Shown here: in pieces, positions 32,332 through 41,959 of the stretch | How the letters are laid out: every line of letters begins with the position of its first letter | Position numbering within the stretch: position 1 is the first letter of the stretch | Assembly: GCF_001311985.1 (NCBI RefSeq) | Contig: NZ_BBCJ01000006.1 | Coordinates: 62,001 to 126,000, forward strand | DNA: 64,000 nucleotides | Reading direction: 5' to 3' | Origin: Geotalea toluenoxydans JCM 15764 | GTDB lineage: Bacteria; Desulfobacterota; Desulfuromonadia; Geobacterales; Geobacteraceae | Position numbers and translations under genes: made by a program | Notes under the pieces: generated by a model | The model's database searches: none | Told to the model about the DNA's origin: nothing | What the model saw: the letters and a program-made list of their open reading frames with translations, nothing else

Positions 32332-32347
32332 AGCACAAGCCGTGCCA
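32332..32347 (-). promoter_or_regulatory. Sigma-54 promoter of the outer-membrane protein-glnK-amt operon
   Basis: On the minus strand TGGCACGGCTTGTGCT, with GG and GC at the correct -24/-12 spacing and one mismatch to TGGCAC-N5-TTGC. Expected start near 32321, just before the P1 hairpin. Confidence 0.8.
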
Positions 32348-32569
32348 TATGCTTCCAAATAAGGCAGCACCTATTTTTTCAATTACTTACAAGAAGAATG
32401 TGAATTTTGAATAATAAGGAAAATGACAGGCATTTTGCCAACAGGGGACAACTGATTATTTTTTATGCAACGAAGGAATAAAAACCATCAGTGGCGGGCC
32501 AATTGAAAATGCTGGACCACATCGTATAGTTAATAAAGGAGAGCTAATGGAGTAATTACTGGAGGCAAG

Positions 32570-34554
32570 GTGAGCCCTTACAGCCCCGATCAGAGAAGGC
32601 CGGGCGTTGCCAATAAAATCAGGCGGGCCGTGGTAGGCGCCCCCAAACAGCTCAATGATCCGACCCTGTTCCACAGGATGTCGCTCATTCCGGTGCTGGC
32701 TTGGATTGGGCTTGGCGCCGACGGCTTGTCATCCTCATCCTACGGCCCTGAAGAAGCTTTCCGTGCCTTGGGCTCCCATACCTATCTGGCGATCCTGCTT
32801 GGGCTGGCAACCGCCATCACCGTTTTCATCATTTCCTATGCCTATGCCCGCATCATCGAGGTCTTCCCCCATGGCGGCGGGGGTTACATGGTGGCCACCC
32901 ACATGCTGGGACAACGGGCGGGGGTAATATCCGGTTGCGCACTGCTGGTCGATTACATTTTAACCATTACCGTTTCCATCGCCTCCTGTGCCGATGCCCT
33001 TTTCAGCTATCTGCCGCTGCACCTCCACCATTACAAGGTCCCTTTCGCCTGCCTCATGGCCCTGATGCTCATTATCCTCAACATTCGCGGACTTAAGGAA
33101 TCAATCTACGTAATGGCTCCGATCTTCATCGTCTTCGTCATCATGCACCTGACCATGCTGCTGGACGGGGTCATCACCCACCGGGACCGCTTCGGTCCGC
33201 TGGCGGAGGAGTTCCGGCGCGGACTGGATTACGATCTTTCCACCATGGGCTTCGTCGGCATTGCCCTCCTTTTCCTCCGCGCCTACTCCCTGGGGGGCGG
33301 GACCTATACCGGTATCGAAGCTGTTTCCAACAGCATGCAGATCATGCGCGAGCCGCGAGTCAAGACCGGCAAGCGGACCATGCTTTACATGGCCACATCC
33401 CTTGCTTTTACCGCAGCAGCGCTGTTCATCTGCTATGCACTTTTAGGAGTAAAACCCATAGAAGCAAAACGCTGAACGCCGTTCTCGCCGACATGCTGTT
33501 CTCCGATTGGCCCCTGGGGGGAGCAATCGCCTTCGTCACCATCTTTTCAGAAGGTGCACTTCTATTGGTAGCAGCACAGACAGGCTTTGTCGGAGGCCCC
33601 AGGGTAATGTCCAACATGGCGGTGGATTCATGGCTCCCCCACCGCTTTGCCGCCCTGTCGGAGCGGCTGACCATGCGCAACGGCATCTTCATGATGGGGG
33701 GGGCGGCGATTGCGCTCCTCATTTATACGAGCGGCTCGGTCTCCGCACTGGTGGTCATGTATTCCATCAATGTCTTTGTCACCTTTACCCTGTCCCAGCT
33801 CGGCATGTCCAGGCTCTATCTTAAACGGCGGGACAAGGACCCGAAATGGATGCAGCACCTGTCCGTTCACCTGGTGGGTCTCGCCCTCTGTGCCACCATA
33901 CTGGTGATAACTACGGTGGAGAAATTCACCGAAGGGGGCTGGCTGACCCTCGTCATCACGTCACTGGTGATCGGGCTCTGCTACCTGATCAGGAGCCATT
34001 ATCTAAGGGTACGCAAGGGGATTGCCGAGCTGGACGAAACACTGCTCGATTTCCCCACCAGCGGACCGGTCAATACCGATCCCCTCAACCCCAACGATTC
34101 CACCGCCATCCAACTCGTCACATCCTACAATGGTTTCGGCATCCACACCCTGCTCTCAGTTCTTACGACCTTTCCCGAAACCTATAAAAATATCGTCTTC
34201 GTCTCGGTGGCGGTCATCGATTCCGGGTCTTTCAAAGGGGTGCATGAGATGGAGGCATTGGAGGATTCGGTGCGGGAAGGGCTGGAGAAATATGTGGATC
34301 TGGCCCGGCGTCTCGGATTTGCCGCCGAGTATCGCATGGCAACCGGGATCGACGTGGTGGAAACTGCTATAAAATTATGCAGAGAAATTGCGGAGGAGTT
34401 CCCCCGCTCAGCGGTGTTTTCCGGACAACTCACCTTCAGGCTGGAAAAGTTCTATCACCGGCTACTTCACAATGAGACGGCCTTTGCCATCCAGCGCCGC
34501 TTGCAGTGGGAAGGAATCACGACGGTGATCCTGCCGATCCGGGTGAAGGTGTGA
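32570..34554 (+). CDS. APC superfamily amino-acid/cation permease (frame broken)
   Basis: Inner-membrane transporter of about 662 residues with about 12 TM helices. The first helix breaks at LAWIGLGADGLSSSSYGPEE, typical of the APC permease group with a cytoplasmic C-terminal domain (the last ~150 residues from about HYLRVRKGI are soluble, resembling a universal-stress-like or regulatory fold). One base is missing near 33468 (A-run), joining PIEAKTLNAVL. Substrate unknown. The GTG start at 32570 follows GGAGGCAAG. No neighbour suggests a pathway. Confidence 0.75.
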
Positions 34555-34622
34555 ACGGTCTGTCAAGCAATGAAAGCAGATGAGGGTAGGCTTGATATCT
34601 GTTTGTCAAAATGCATAAGGAA

Positions 34623-34908
34623 CTACTCATTCGGCGCATTTTCGTCCCATTTGTGGCACCCGGAGCACCGCTGGGGCCCTGGTCATTTTGGTGTGGCAGC
34701 CTTTGCATTTTTCATGGCCCCAGTCCTTGCCGAACCCCTTGATTCTCGCCGGTTCTTCCACATGGCATTGGAAACAGGTCTCCGTATAGTTCATATGATT
34801 GAAATGGTTGAAGCGTACCTTGTTCTTCATGGGAATCACTTCCGAAACGGCACATGCTGAAGTGGCAAAGATAAGCAGGCAGAGGATGGATAACCAGGCT
34901 GGTTTCAT
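34623..34908 (-). CDS. Triheme cytochrome c7-like protein
   Basis: Small periplasmic multihaem cytochrome (94 residues after correction). Signal peptide LCLLIFATSACA, then haem sites CFQCH and CKGCH. The unbroken reading shows only two sites; adding one base near 34674 restores RCSGCHKWDENAPNE and a third CxxCH, giving a complete triheme c7/c3-class protein. His residues NHFNHMNY can serve as distal ligands. Such proteins shuttle electrons across the periplasm in Geobacter. Alone in its transcription unit. Confidence 0.85.
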
Positions 34909-35223
34909 GTACAACTCCCGTATATTCTGTGATCTGGGTCGATTGTTATAGCACGAAAAAACAAAGGAAAAGAAGCCCTCTTTTCATTTCCCGACCACAC
35001 CACCGCATTTGCTTGCCCTAATCATCCTAAATTTTATCGCAGTTTTGGGTTGATTTCGACCGGTTGCATGGAGTAGAAAAATAGGTGTATAAAAGCAGAA
35101 GATGAGCAGCGAAATCTATAGAAGCTTGGACAGTATTGCTCCAGAAACTTAATCGGCAACGGAGCTGGCTTTTGAAGGCCGGCTTTTTTATTTGCCTGGC
35201 TCCTGTCCGCTTCGGGAGTGTCC
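34909..35223 (+). promoter_or_regulatory. Leader region of the acetate kinase gene with terminator hairpin
   Basis: About 310 bp without a gene. A TATAAA-like box lies near 35089. At 35163-35189 a plus-strand terminator (AGCTGGC / GCCGGCT stem, one G-T pair, followed by six T's) lies 35 bases before the start of the kinase gene. This could be an attenuator or the end of a small RNA; I do not recognise a riboswitch class. Confidence 0.55.
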
Positions 35224-36530
35224 GTGATCATTTTAACCATCAATTGCTGGAGCTACTCGGTACGTTATCAGCTCTTCGACTGGGACAACAACAAGGTCCT
35301 GGCCGGAGGCACTGTTGAGCGGGTCATTATCGGCGACTCCTACTTCGATCATGAAATACCAGGCTCTCCGACCGTCCGCATCGAGCAGGACTGCCCGGAC
35401 CATCGCACTGCCATCGAACTTATTCTGGGAACGCTGACCAGTGCCGAACTGGGAGTTATAGGCGAAATTTCTGAAATCGGCGCCGTCGGCCACCGCGTTG
35501 CCCATGGCGGAGAAAAGTTCACCCACTCGCTGCTCATCGATGATGAAGTGATGGAAGCGGTGCGGGAGATGGTTCAACTGGCTCCCCAGCACAACAGCAA
35601 CAACATAGCCGGTATCGAGGCCGCACAGGCCCTGTTGCCCGGCGTCCCCCACGTGGCCATCTTCGACACCGCCTTTCACCAGACCATGCCCGAGCATGCC
35701 TTCATCTATCCCCTCCCCCACGAATGGTATGAAGAATACGGCGTCCGCCGCTACGGCTTCCATGGCGCATCCCACCTTTTTGTTTCCAGGCGGGCTGCAG
35801 CCCTTCTCGGTAAACCGGCCACCCAGTGCAATCTGATCACCCTGCACATCGGCAAAGGCGCGTCGCTCTGTGCCATCAAGGACGGCGCATCCATCGACAC
35901 CAGCATGGGACTTACGCCCATCGAGGGGGCTGCCATGGGCACCCGTTGCGGCGACATCGACCCTGGCATTCCTCCATTCATCATGCAGGAGAAGGACGTT
36001 TCGCCGCGAGAGATGGACACCATCCTCAACATGAAGAGCGGCATGCTGGGCATTACCGGCAGATACAAGGACCGGCGGGACATCATCCGTGAAATGGAGG
36101 CAGGGGATGACCGGTGCAGGCTCGCCTTCGAGATAGAGGCGTACCGGCTGAAAAAATATATTGGCGCCTATCTGGCTGCCATCGGCCCGCTTGATGCGCT
36201 GGTATTTACCGCAGGAGTGGGAGTCATGGCCTGGCAGATAAGGGAGCAGACGCTGCAGGGACTGGAAATTTTCGGCATTGTTCCGGATAAGGAGGCCAAC
36301 CGCCGGGCGGTTTCCCTGGAGTCCGAAATGGAGATCTCCGCCGCTGATTCGCGGGTAAAGATATTCGTCATTCCCACCGCCGAGGAGCTGGTCTTTGCCG
36401 AGGACACTGCTGCCATCCTGCCGGGACCTATACCGACCCGGCCCACTTCCCCTATTCCTTCGCCCGGGCAGACTTCAAAAGGACGTACCACCTGCCGGAC
36501 TCCAGCCGCAGAGCTGCCGGCGAGGGATAA
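35224..36530 (+). CDS. ackA: Acetate kinase with altered phosphate-loop motif (frame broken near end)
   Basis: Acetyl-phosphate/ATP phosphotransferase family, about 436 residues after correction. Motifs: GHRVAHGGEKF, YGFHGASHLFV, LHIGKGASLCAI, MGTRCGDIDPGI and PTAEELVFAEDT, all in place including Arg, His and Glu residues used in catalysis. The N-terminal loop, usually NxGSSSxKY, reads NCWSYSVRY: Gly9 is Trp, Ser11 Tyr and Lys14 Arg, while Asn7, Ser10 and Ser12 remain (numbering as in Methanosarcina). One base is missing near 36421. GTG 35224 has GGGAG five bases upstream. No pta gene is adjacent. Could be a paralogue with changed activity. Confidence 0.85.
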
Positions 36531-36573
36531 GAATTGAAGAGATTTTCCACAGCGGCCTTTATCCTCTATAAAC

Positions 36574-36610
36574 AAAAAGCCGGGACTGCAGTGACAGTCC
36601 CGGCTTTTTT
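36574..36610. terminator. Bidirectional terminator
   Basis: Stem AAAAAGCCGGGACT / AGTCCCGGCTTTTT with a GCAGTGAC loop, between the convergent acetate kinase and DUF4410 genes. A/T runs on both sides suit both strands. Confidence 0.9.
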
Positions 36611-36625
36611 TCCTTCGTCGGTTGA

Positions 36626-37228
36626 TCAGTAAAGTTTTTCGATGAAGTTGGCGATGTTTTCCCCAAGGGATTTGGCTTGATGGGGAAACAGATCGTCGAA
36701 ACTCTCCATTGTCATGGAACCACGGTAGCCGGTTTCACGGTCTTCGAACGTTGCCAGCTCCTTGCCGGTCTCGGCATCGATCAAACGACCCTTCATCTTA
36801 AGATAGGTCTTGCCTGCGCCGAAGCCCACCCAGAAACGTACGGCACGGTTACCGGCATTAAATTCGGTGAAATCTCCCTCCAGTATTACCGCCTTCTGCT
36901 TTGCCTCGCCATTTTTCTGGATCTTTTTGAACATGTTCCGTCTCTTCAACTCCATCTCCAGTGACTCTGCAACCGTACGCACCAGAAACGGCTTCATTGC
37001 TTCAACTTTCGGCTTTTCCTCTTCATCGATGTTGGAGTATTCCGCCCCCTCCACCTTCAGATCACGCAAAATGATGGTATCGTAAGTGGAAAGGCGCTTG
37101 GAAGTCATTACCGCCTCTTCCGTGAGCACGTCAGGCTTGGGGAGCGGCGCTTCATCGGCCGCAAAGAGCGGCGATACGCTAAATGCGGATACAACCGACG
37201 CCAAAAGTACTGCACGAACAAGTTTCAT
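36626..37228 (-). CDS. DUF4410-like exported protein
   Basis: 200-residue exported protein with a signal peptide (LLASVVSAFSVSPLFAA). The body resembles DUF4410: EMELKRRNMFKKI, VILEGDFTEFNAGNRAVRFWVGFGAGKTY and FEDRETGYRGSMTMESF. Family role unknown, likely periplasmic. Intact and monocistronic. Confidence 0.75.
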   Translation of the reverse strand: MKLVRAVLLASVVSAFSVSPLFAADEAPLPKPDVLTEEAVMTSKRLSTYDTIILRDLKVEGAEYSNIDEEEKPKVEAMKPFLVRTVAESLEMELKRRNMFKKIQKNGEAKQKAVILEGDFTEFNAGNRAVRFWVGFGAGKTYLKMKGRLIDAETGKELATFEDRETGYRGSMTMESFDDLFPHQAKSLGENIANFIEKLY

Positions 37229-37304
37229 AATTCCCCCTGATATTGAAATAAATGAAGATGATTGCTGCCAGCAGCTTTATAGCACAGTTTTCCCGAGAAG
37301 AAAA

Positions 37305-38023
37305 TTATTGTGTTTGGGTTTTGTTGCCCAGCCCGGACAGCTGCAGGAAATTTAAAAGCAGGCGGTGGGAGGCTGCATTATAGGCAGCAGCACTGGCAGC
37401 AAAATCAGCAAGAAGATCTCTGCTGCATGCCATGGTTTCGGGGGACCAACTGCTCCAGTTTTCGATGATCTCACGGTTGATTTCGGGGTGAAACTGGGTG
37501 CCGTAGCATTGGCGCCGAAGCGAAAGGCCTGGTTTGGACAGGTGGATGAGGAAGCAAGGAGTTCGCCGCCGTTGGGGATGGCGAAGCTGTCATTATGCCA
37601 CTGGAAGGTCATGAACCGGCGATCGATTTCCCTGAAGAGGGGATCAGCAGAGCCTGGCACGGTGAGCGTCACCGGCAGGGTTCCTTTCTCTCCCCAAGGT
37701 GAATTGCAGACCACCGGTGCCCCAAGGACGTGGGCAAGGAGCTGGCCGCCTAGACAAATACCGAGTAGCGGCACCTTACAGGCAACGGTATCGGCGATAA
37801 AATCTTTAACTCCGTCAAGAAAGGGATATTTCGCCACATCGTTCACCCCCATTGCCCCGCCGAGGACGATGACGGCACCGATACCGGCAGGATTAGGGAG
37901 CGCTTCGCCGGCATAGGGACGGATGGTGCGGAATGGTGCCCCGGCCTCCGCGAGATAGTCGGCATAGGTTCCAAGGGGGACTCGCGGATCGTTTTGTACG
38001 ACGAGCAGCATGGGTGGCCTCAT
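37305..38023 (-). CDS. Class I glutamine amidotransferase family protein (frame broken)
   Basis: Type I glutamine amidotransferase (GMP synthase-type domain, about 240 residues). Nucleophile Cys in GICLGGQLLAHVLG, oxyanion region VLGGAMGV, and the catalytic His-Glu in YGTQFHPEIN, visible only after adding one base near 37500. It hydrolyses glutamine to donate ammonia; no synthase partner is adjacent, so it may be a stand-alone gamma-glutamyl hydrolase-like enzyme. ATG 38023 has GGGGAGAG upstream. Confidence 0.8.
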
Positions 38024-38130
38024 TTTCACTCTCCCCATCCCCCTACCTCTCCCATCAAGGGGGATAAGAAAAGGAGCGGAAGGTGTGTTCAGAAGGTTTT
38101 TTGCAGTGAATGCCGGTTGGCTCTATCCAT

Positions 38131-38270
38131 GTTGCACGAATGCAGGAAAAGCTCCATATGCAAGGCTTGCAAACCTGCCAAGTGAGGCGTAGTAGGGCTA
38201 TACCGCAGCGAAGAAGGGGAGTATAACGCAGCAGATAGACTTTTGCCGCGTCTCGTCCTACTTGAGGCCT
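38131..38270. repeat. 140-bp duplicated element, copy 1
   Basis: About 80% identical by eye to 38305-38444. Conserved parts include GCAAGGCTTGC, GCAGCGAAGAAGG and ACTTTTGCCGCGTCTCGTCC (20 bases). The hairpin region here is degenerate. Lies between the amidotransferase start and the oxidoreductase stop, where no gene is seen. Confidence 0.85.
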
Positions 38271-38304
38271 GAAGATTTTAGCACGGTCTGTTAACTCAGC
38301 CAAT

Positions 38305-38444
38305 GGTGCACGAGCGCGGAAAAAGTTCCAGCTGCAAGGCTTGCGAACCTGCCGAGTGAGGCGTAGCAGGCTACGCCGCAGCGAAGAAGGGTGAGCATAA
38401 CGCAGCAGATGGACTTTTGCCGCGTCTCGTCCTACTTGAGGCCT
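38305..38444. repeat. 140-bp duplicated element, copy 2
   Basis: Second copy, containing the perfect hairpin GGCGTAG-CAGG-CTACGCC. Its right end overlaps the last codons and the stop of the oxidoreductase gene at 38432, so on that strand it acts as the 3' end of the mRNA. Confidence 0.85.
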
Positions 38445-40414
38445 TCGGCTACCAGTTCGGCTACATCCCTGACCTTGGTTCCCCCCGCCTGCTTGTCCTT
38501 GAGGCCGTCCTCGAACATGGTCATGCAATAGGGGCAGCTGACACAGATGGTGTCGGGGTTGGTGGTCAGAGCCTCACTGACCCGGTTCAGGTTGATCCGC
38601 TCGCCGCTGAACTCCTCCATCCACATGCGGCCGCCACCGGCGCCGCAACAGAAGGAATTTTCCCTGCTGCGCTCCATCTCTCGGGGCACGTTGCCTGTTG
38701 CGGCCTCTATCACCTGACGGGGAGCGTCAAAGACATCATTATGCCGCCCCATGTAGCAGGAATCATGGAAAACGATATTGCCTAGCTCTTTCACCTGATG
38801 GTTCAGCTTCAGCCTGTTCTGTTGCAACAGCTGATTGATGAACTCCGTATGATGGATTACTTCCAGTTCCAGTCCGTACTGGCGATAATCGTTCTTGAAG
38901 GTAGTAAAACAATGGGGGCAAAGGGTAATAACCTTGGTGATGCCTTTCTCCTGGAACTGCCTGACGTTTTCCTTTGCCATCTTGTCGAAGACATACTCAT
39001 TGCCGAGCCTGCGCAGACTGTCGCCGCAACAGTTCTCTTCCTTGCCCAGAATGCCCCAGGAGACACCGGCGGCATCAAGGATGGTGGCCATGGCCACGGT
39101 GATATGCTTGGCCCGGGAATCAAATGAACCGGCACAGCCCACATAGAAGAGATACTCCGTCTTGCCCGTCTCAAAGGTTTGCACGTTCATGGTCGAAACC
39201 CATTTGGTCCGCTCCGACGGTGCAATACCCCATGGGTTGGAGCGCTGCTCCATGTTCTCGAACAGATTCAGGAGTTCCTCCGGGAATTTGCTCTCCATCT
39301 GCACCAGGTGGCGGCGCATCTTGATGATTTTCGGCATCTGCTCGATCATCACCGGGCAGGCCTGCAGACAGGCGCCGCAGGTGGTACACGACCAGATGGT
39401 CTCCTCGGTATTGGTCCCCTCCCCCTCTTCGCCGATCAGCGGCACCACCGGTTTGCCCCCTTCCTGCACGAGCGGTCCGTTCTGCAAGAGATTGGTCTTG
39501 ATGGCATGGATCACCTGACGGGGATTGAGCGGCTTTCCGGTGTTGGTGGCCGGGCAGGCATCCTGGCATCTGCCGCATTCGGTGCAGGAGTAACCATCGA
39601 AGAGGTCCTTCCAGGTGAACTGGTCCACCCTGGCAACGCCGAATGAGTTACCCTTGATGAATTCCTCCCGTGGCTGGGTATTGGCCTTGCCAAGGGTCTG
39701 GAAGAAGCAGTTTGGAATGGCGGTAAGAATGTGCATATGCTTGCTGTGGGGAAGGAAACACATGAAAGCGAGCAGCACCAGGGCATGGATCCACCAGCTT
39801 ATGGCAGCGAAAGGAGCGAGGAGTGAGGGGTAAGGTGCGATGAACTGTGCAACAAGGGCTGAAACCGGCATATAAGCTGCGGCTTCCGTTTCTCCCAGGG
39901 CGATTTCAGCGCCGTGGAAGCCGAAATAGGCCAGCATGAGCAGGCCGATGAAAGCAAGGATGAGAAAGGCCTCGGGGCTTCTCGCCTTTACGTACTGGGT
40001 ACTGAGGTATGGAGGCGGAAAGAAGATCCGTCGGGCAAAGGATAAGGCAATGGCGATCAGGGTAAGAAGAGATACCCCATCGAAGGCGAAAAGCAGGAAA
40101 TGGTGGATCTGTGCCGGTAAAGCGGACAGGCCCAATTGCGGGAAAGCGCCATGGACCAGGAATTCCAGATTGGCGATGAGAAGAATGACGAACGCCCAGA
40201 AAATGACGAAATGGTTGATGCCGAACGGCTTCTGCACAACCCGTTTCTGACCGAAGGCATAGAGGAGCATGTCCCAGATGCGCAGCCCGGGGTTATCGTA
40301 GCGATTCTCCTCCCGTCCGAGGGTTATGAGGCTGAAACGCCTGTAGCAGCTCCAGGCGAAAAAAACCAGGGCAGCAACGAGTAATATGGTGAAAAGTGTC
40401 GGATTGGGTGACAT
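38432..40414 (-). CDS. Membrane FeS oxidoreductase with CCG domains (EtfAB:menaquinone oxidoreductase)
   Basis: Intact 660-residue protein: about six TM helices (heme b-type NarI/HdrE-like segment) in the first ~250 residues, two 4Fe-4S sites (CTECGRCQDACPATN and CTTCGACLQACPVMI), then two CCG domains with cysteines CAG...CCG (EENCCGDSLRR) and NSFCCGAGGG. This matches HdrD/QmoC-like proteins that take electrons from EtfAB to menaquinone. etfA and etfB precede it in the same operon, so it is the quinone-reducing partner in acyl-CoA oxidation. ATG 40414 chosen for GATGAGG upstream. Confidence 0.9.
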   Translation of the reverse strand: MSPNPTLFTILLVAALVFFAWSCYRRFSLITLGREENRYDNPGLRIWDMLLYAFGQKRVVQKPFGINHFVIFWAFVILLIANLEFLVHGAFPQLGLSALPAQIHHFLLFAFDGVSLLTLIAIALSFARRIFFPPPYLSTQYVKARSPEAFLILAFIGLLMLAYFGFHGAEIALGETEAAAYMPVSALVAQFIAPYPSLLAPFAAISWWIHALVLLAFMCFLPHSKHMHILTAIPNCFFQTLGKANTQPREEFIKGNSFGVARVDQFTWKDLFDGYSCTECGRCQDACPATNTGKPLNPRQVIHAIKTNLLQNGPLVQEGGKPVVPLIGEEGEGTNTEETIWSCTTCGACLQACPVMIEQMPKIIKMRRHLVQMESKFPEELLNLFENMEQRSNPWGIAPSERTKWVSTMNVQTFETGKTEYLFYVGCAGSFDSRAKHITVAMATILDAAGVSWGILGKEENCCGDSLRRLGNEYVFDKMAKENVRQFQEKGITKVITLCPHCFTTFKNDYRQYGLELEVIHHTEFINQLLQQNRLKLNHQVKELGNIVFHDSCYMGRHNDVFDAPRQVIEAATGNVPREMERSRENSFCCGAGGGRMWMEEFSGERINLNRVSEALTTNPDTICVSCPYCMTMFEDGLKDKQAGGTKVRDVAELVAEGLK

Positions 40415-40463
40415 GGTTATCCTCATCTCTGGTTATTGGTAAAACAGGTTCTGGCTTTCAATG

Positions 40464-41791
40464 TTACTTTGAGCCTTTCGCCGATTTCAGCTCTCTCAGC
40501 AGATTTGTTAGCGCCGGGATGATCTGGAAGAGGTCGCCGACGATGCATAGGTAGCCACCTCGAAAATAGGGGCCTCCTTGTCGCGGTTGATGGCGATGAT
40601 GACATCTGAATCCTGCATCCCCACCAGATGCTGGATAGCTCCGGAGATACCACAGGCGATATATATTTTGGGGCGGACGGTCTTGCCGGTCTGCCCCACC
40701 TGGCGCTCCTGCGGCATCCAGCCTGCATCCACGGCACTTCTCGAAGCGCCTACCACCCCGCCCAATTCATTGGCCAGCTCCTGGAGCATGGCGAAGTTTT
40801 CCTTGCCCATCATGCCCCGGCCGCCGGAGACGATGAAATCGGCACCGGCCACATCCACCTGGTCTTTTTTCTTGTCGCTGATAATCTCCAGCACCTTGAC
40901 CAGGATGTCTTCTTCACGTACGGGACAGGTTTCGCGGATGATTTCACCCATTGCGCCGGGCTTGTGTTCGGCCATGGGCATGACGTGGGGGCGGACGGTG
41001 GCCATCTGGGGGCGGAACTTATCGCACATGATGGTGGCCATGATATTGCCGCCGAAGGCGGGGCGGGTCTGCATCAGGTTGCGCTTGTCGTCGATGGCAA
41101 GACCGGTGCAGTCGGCGGTAAGGCCGGTGCCGACGACAGTGGCCACGGCGCCGGCCAGGTCGCGCCCCAGACCGGTGGCGCCCATAAGGATGATCTCCGG
41201 TTTGTACTTGTCTATCAGGTGGTTGATACCCCTGAGATAGCTTTCGGTACGGTAGTAATGGAAGACCGGGGCGTCCATGAGATAGGCTTTGACGGCACCG
41301 TAGGCGAAGGCTTCACGGCAGAGATGCTCCACGTTCTCGCCAATGACCACCGCGGAAAGCTCAACGCCAAGGGCCGCAGCCAGTTCCTTCCCCTTGCCGA
41401 GCAATTCCCAGGACACCTTGGCGGCTTCACCTTCGGTCTGTTCGATAAAAACCCAGACTCCCCGGTAGGCAGCGAGCTTCTTCGCCAGGGAAGCAGCCTC
41501 TTCATCGATTTCCTCAACGGCAGGAGCACCCTGCTTCAGGATCTCGTCGAGAATCTTCTGCTCTTCGGGGGTGAAGAACATCTCGATAGCCTGGGCAGGA
41601 CAGACTTTGACGCACTTGACACAGCCGATGCACTTATCCGGGTTGATCACCGGTTCACCGGCTTCATTCATCTCTATGGCATCCACCGGGCAGGAGCTCT
41701 GGCAGCGGGCGCCGCAGGCAATGCACTTACCTTCCAGGACGCAGGCCTTGCCGCGCGGTTTTTTCAAGGGTTTTTTGATTTCTTCAGTCAT
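40464..41791 (-). CDS. etfA: Electron transfer flavoprotein alpha subunit with N-terminal ferredoxin
   Basis: About 442 residues. An added N-terminal domain carries two 4Fe-4S motifs (CIACGARCQSSCPVDA and CIGCVKCVKVCPAQA), followed by the ETF alpha fold and the C-terminal FAD domain with SGGRGMMG and GQTGKTVRPKIYIACGISG. One base is missing near 40545; repaired, the protein ends LLRELKSAKGSK. Ferredoxin-fused EtfA is typical of Geobacter Etf-quinone oxidoreductase operons. It is downstream of etfB across a heptamer repeat block. Confidence 0.9.
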
Positions 41792-41809
41792 GTAAGCCTC
41801 GTGGAAGCG

Positions 41810-41958
41810 GTTCTATGTTCTATGTTCTATGTTCTATGTTCTATGTTCTAGGTTCTAGGTTCAGTTCGAAGTTCGAAGTTCGAGGTCACCCGTCACCCGT
41901 CACCAATCACCAATCACTGTTTTTCCAATCACCAATCACTGTTTTTCCAATCACTGTT
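41810..41958. repeat. Composite heptamer repeat block (three modules), etfB-etfA gap
   Basis: TTCTATG units (about 5, then TTCTAGG twice) at 41810-41862, AGTTCGA units (about 3) to 41885, GTCACCC twice, then CAATCAC units with TGTTTTTC spacers to 41958. Same module order as 26121-26266, again between a gene stop and the next gene start on the minus strand. Confidence 0.9.
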
Positions 41959-41959
41959 T

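Noticed and set aside
32570-34554. KUP-type potassium transporter
   Set aside because: The helix pattern and first-helix motif fit the APC permease group better, so the specific name was not used.
38055-38528. 157-codon minus-strand frame across the 140-bp repeats
   Set aside because: Its repeated peptide only mirrors the DNA duplication; it overlaps the real oxidoreductase end and lacks a ribosome site.
40628-41851. 407-codon plus-strand open frame opposite etfA
   Set aside because: Antisense shadow of the ferredoxin-EtfA gene, caused by high GC codon bias; no domain and no ribosome site.
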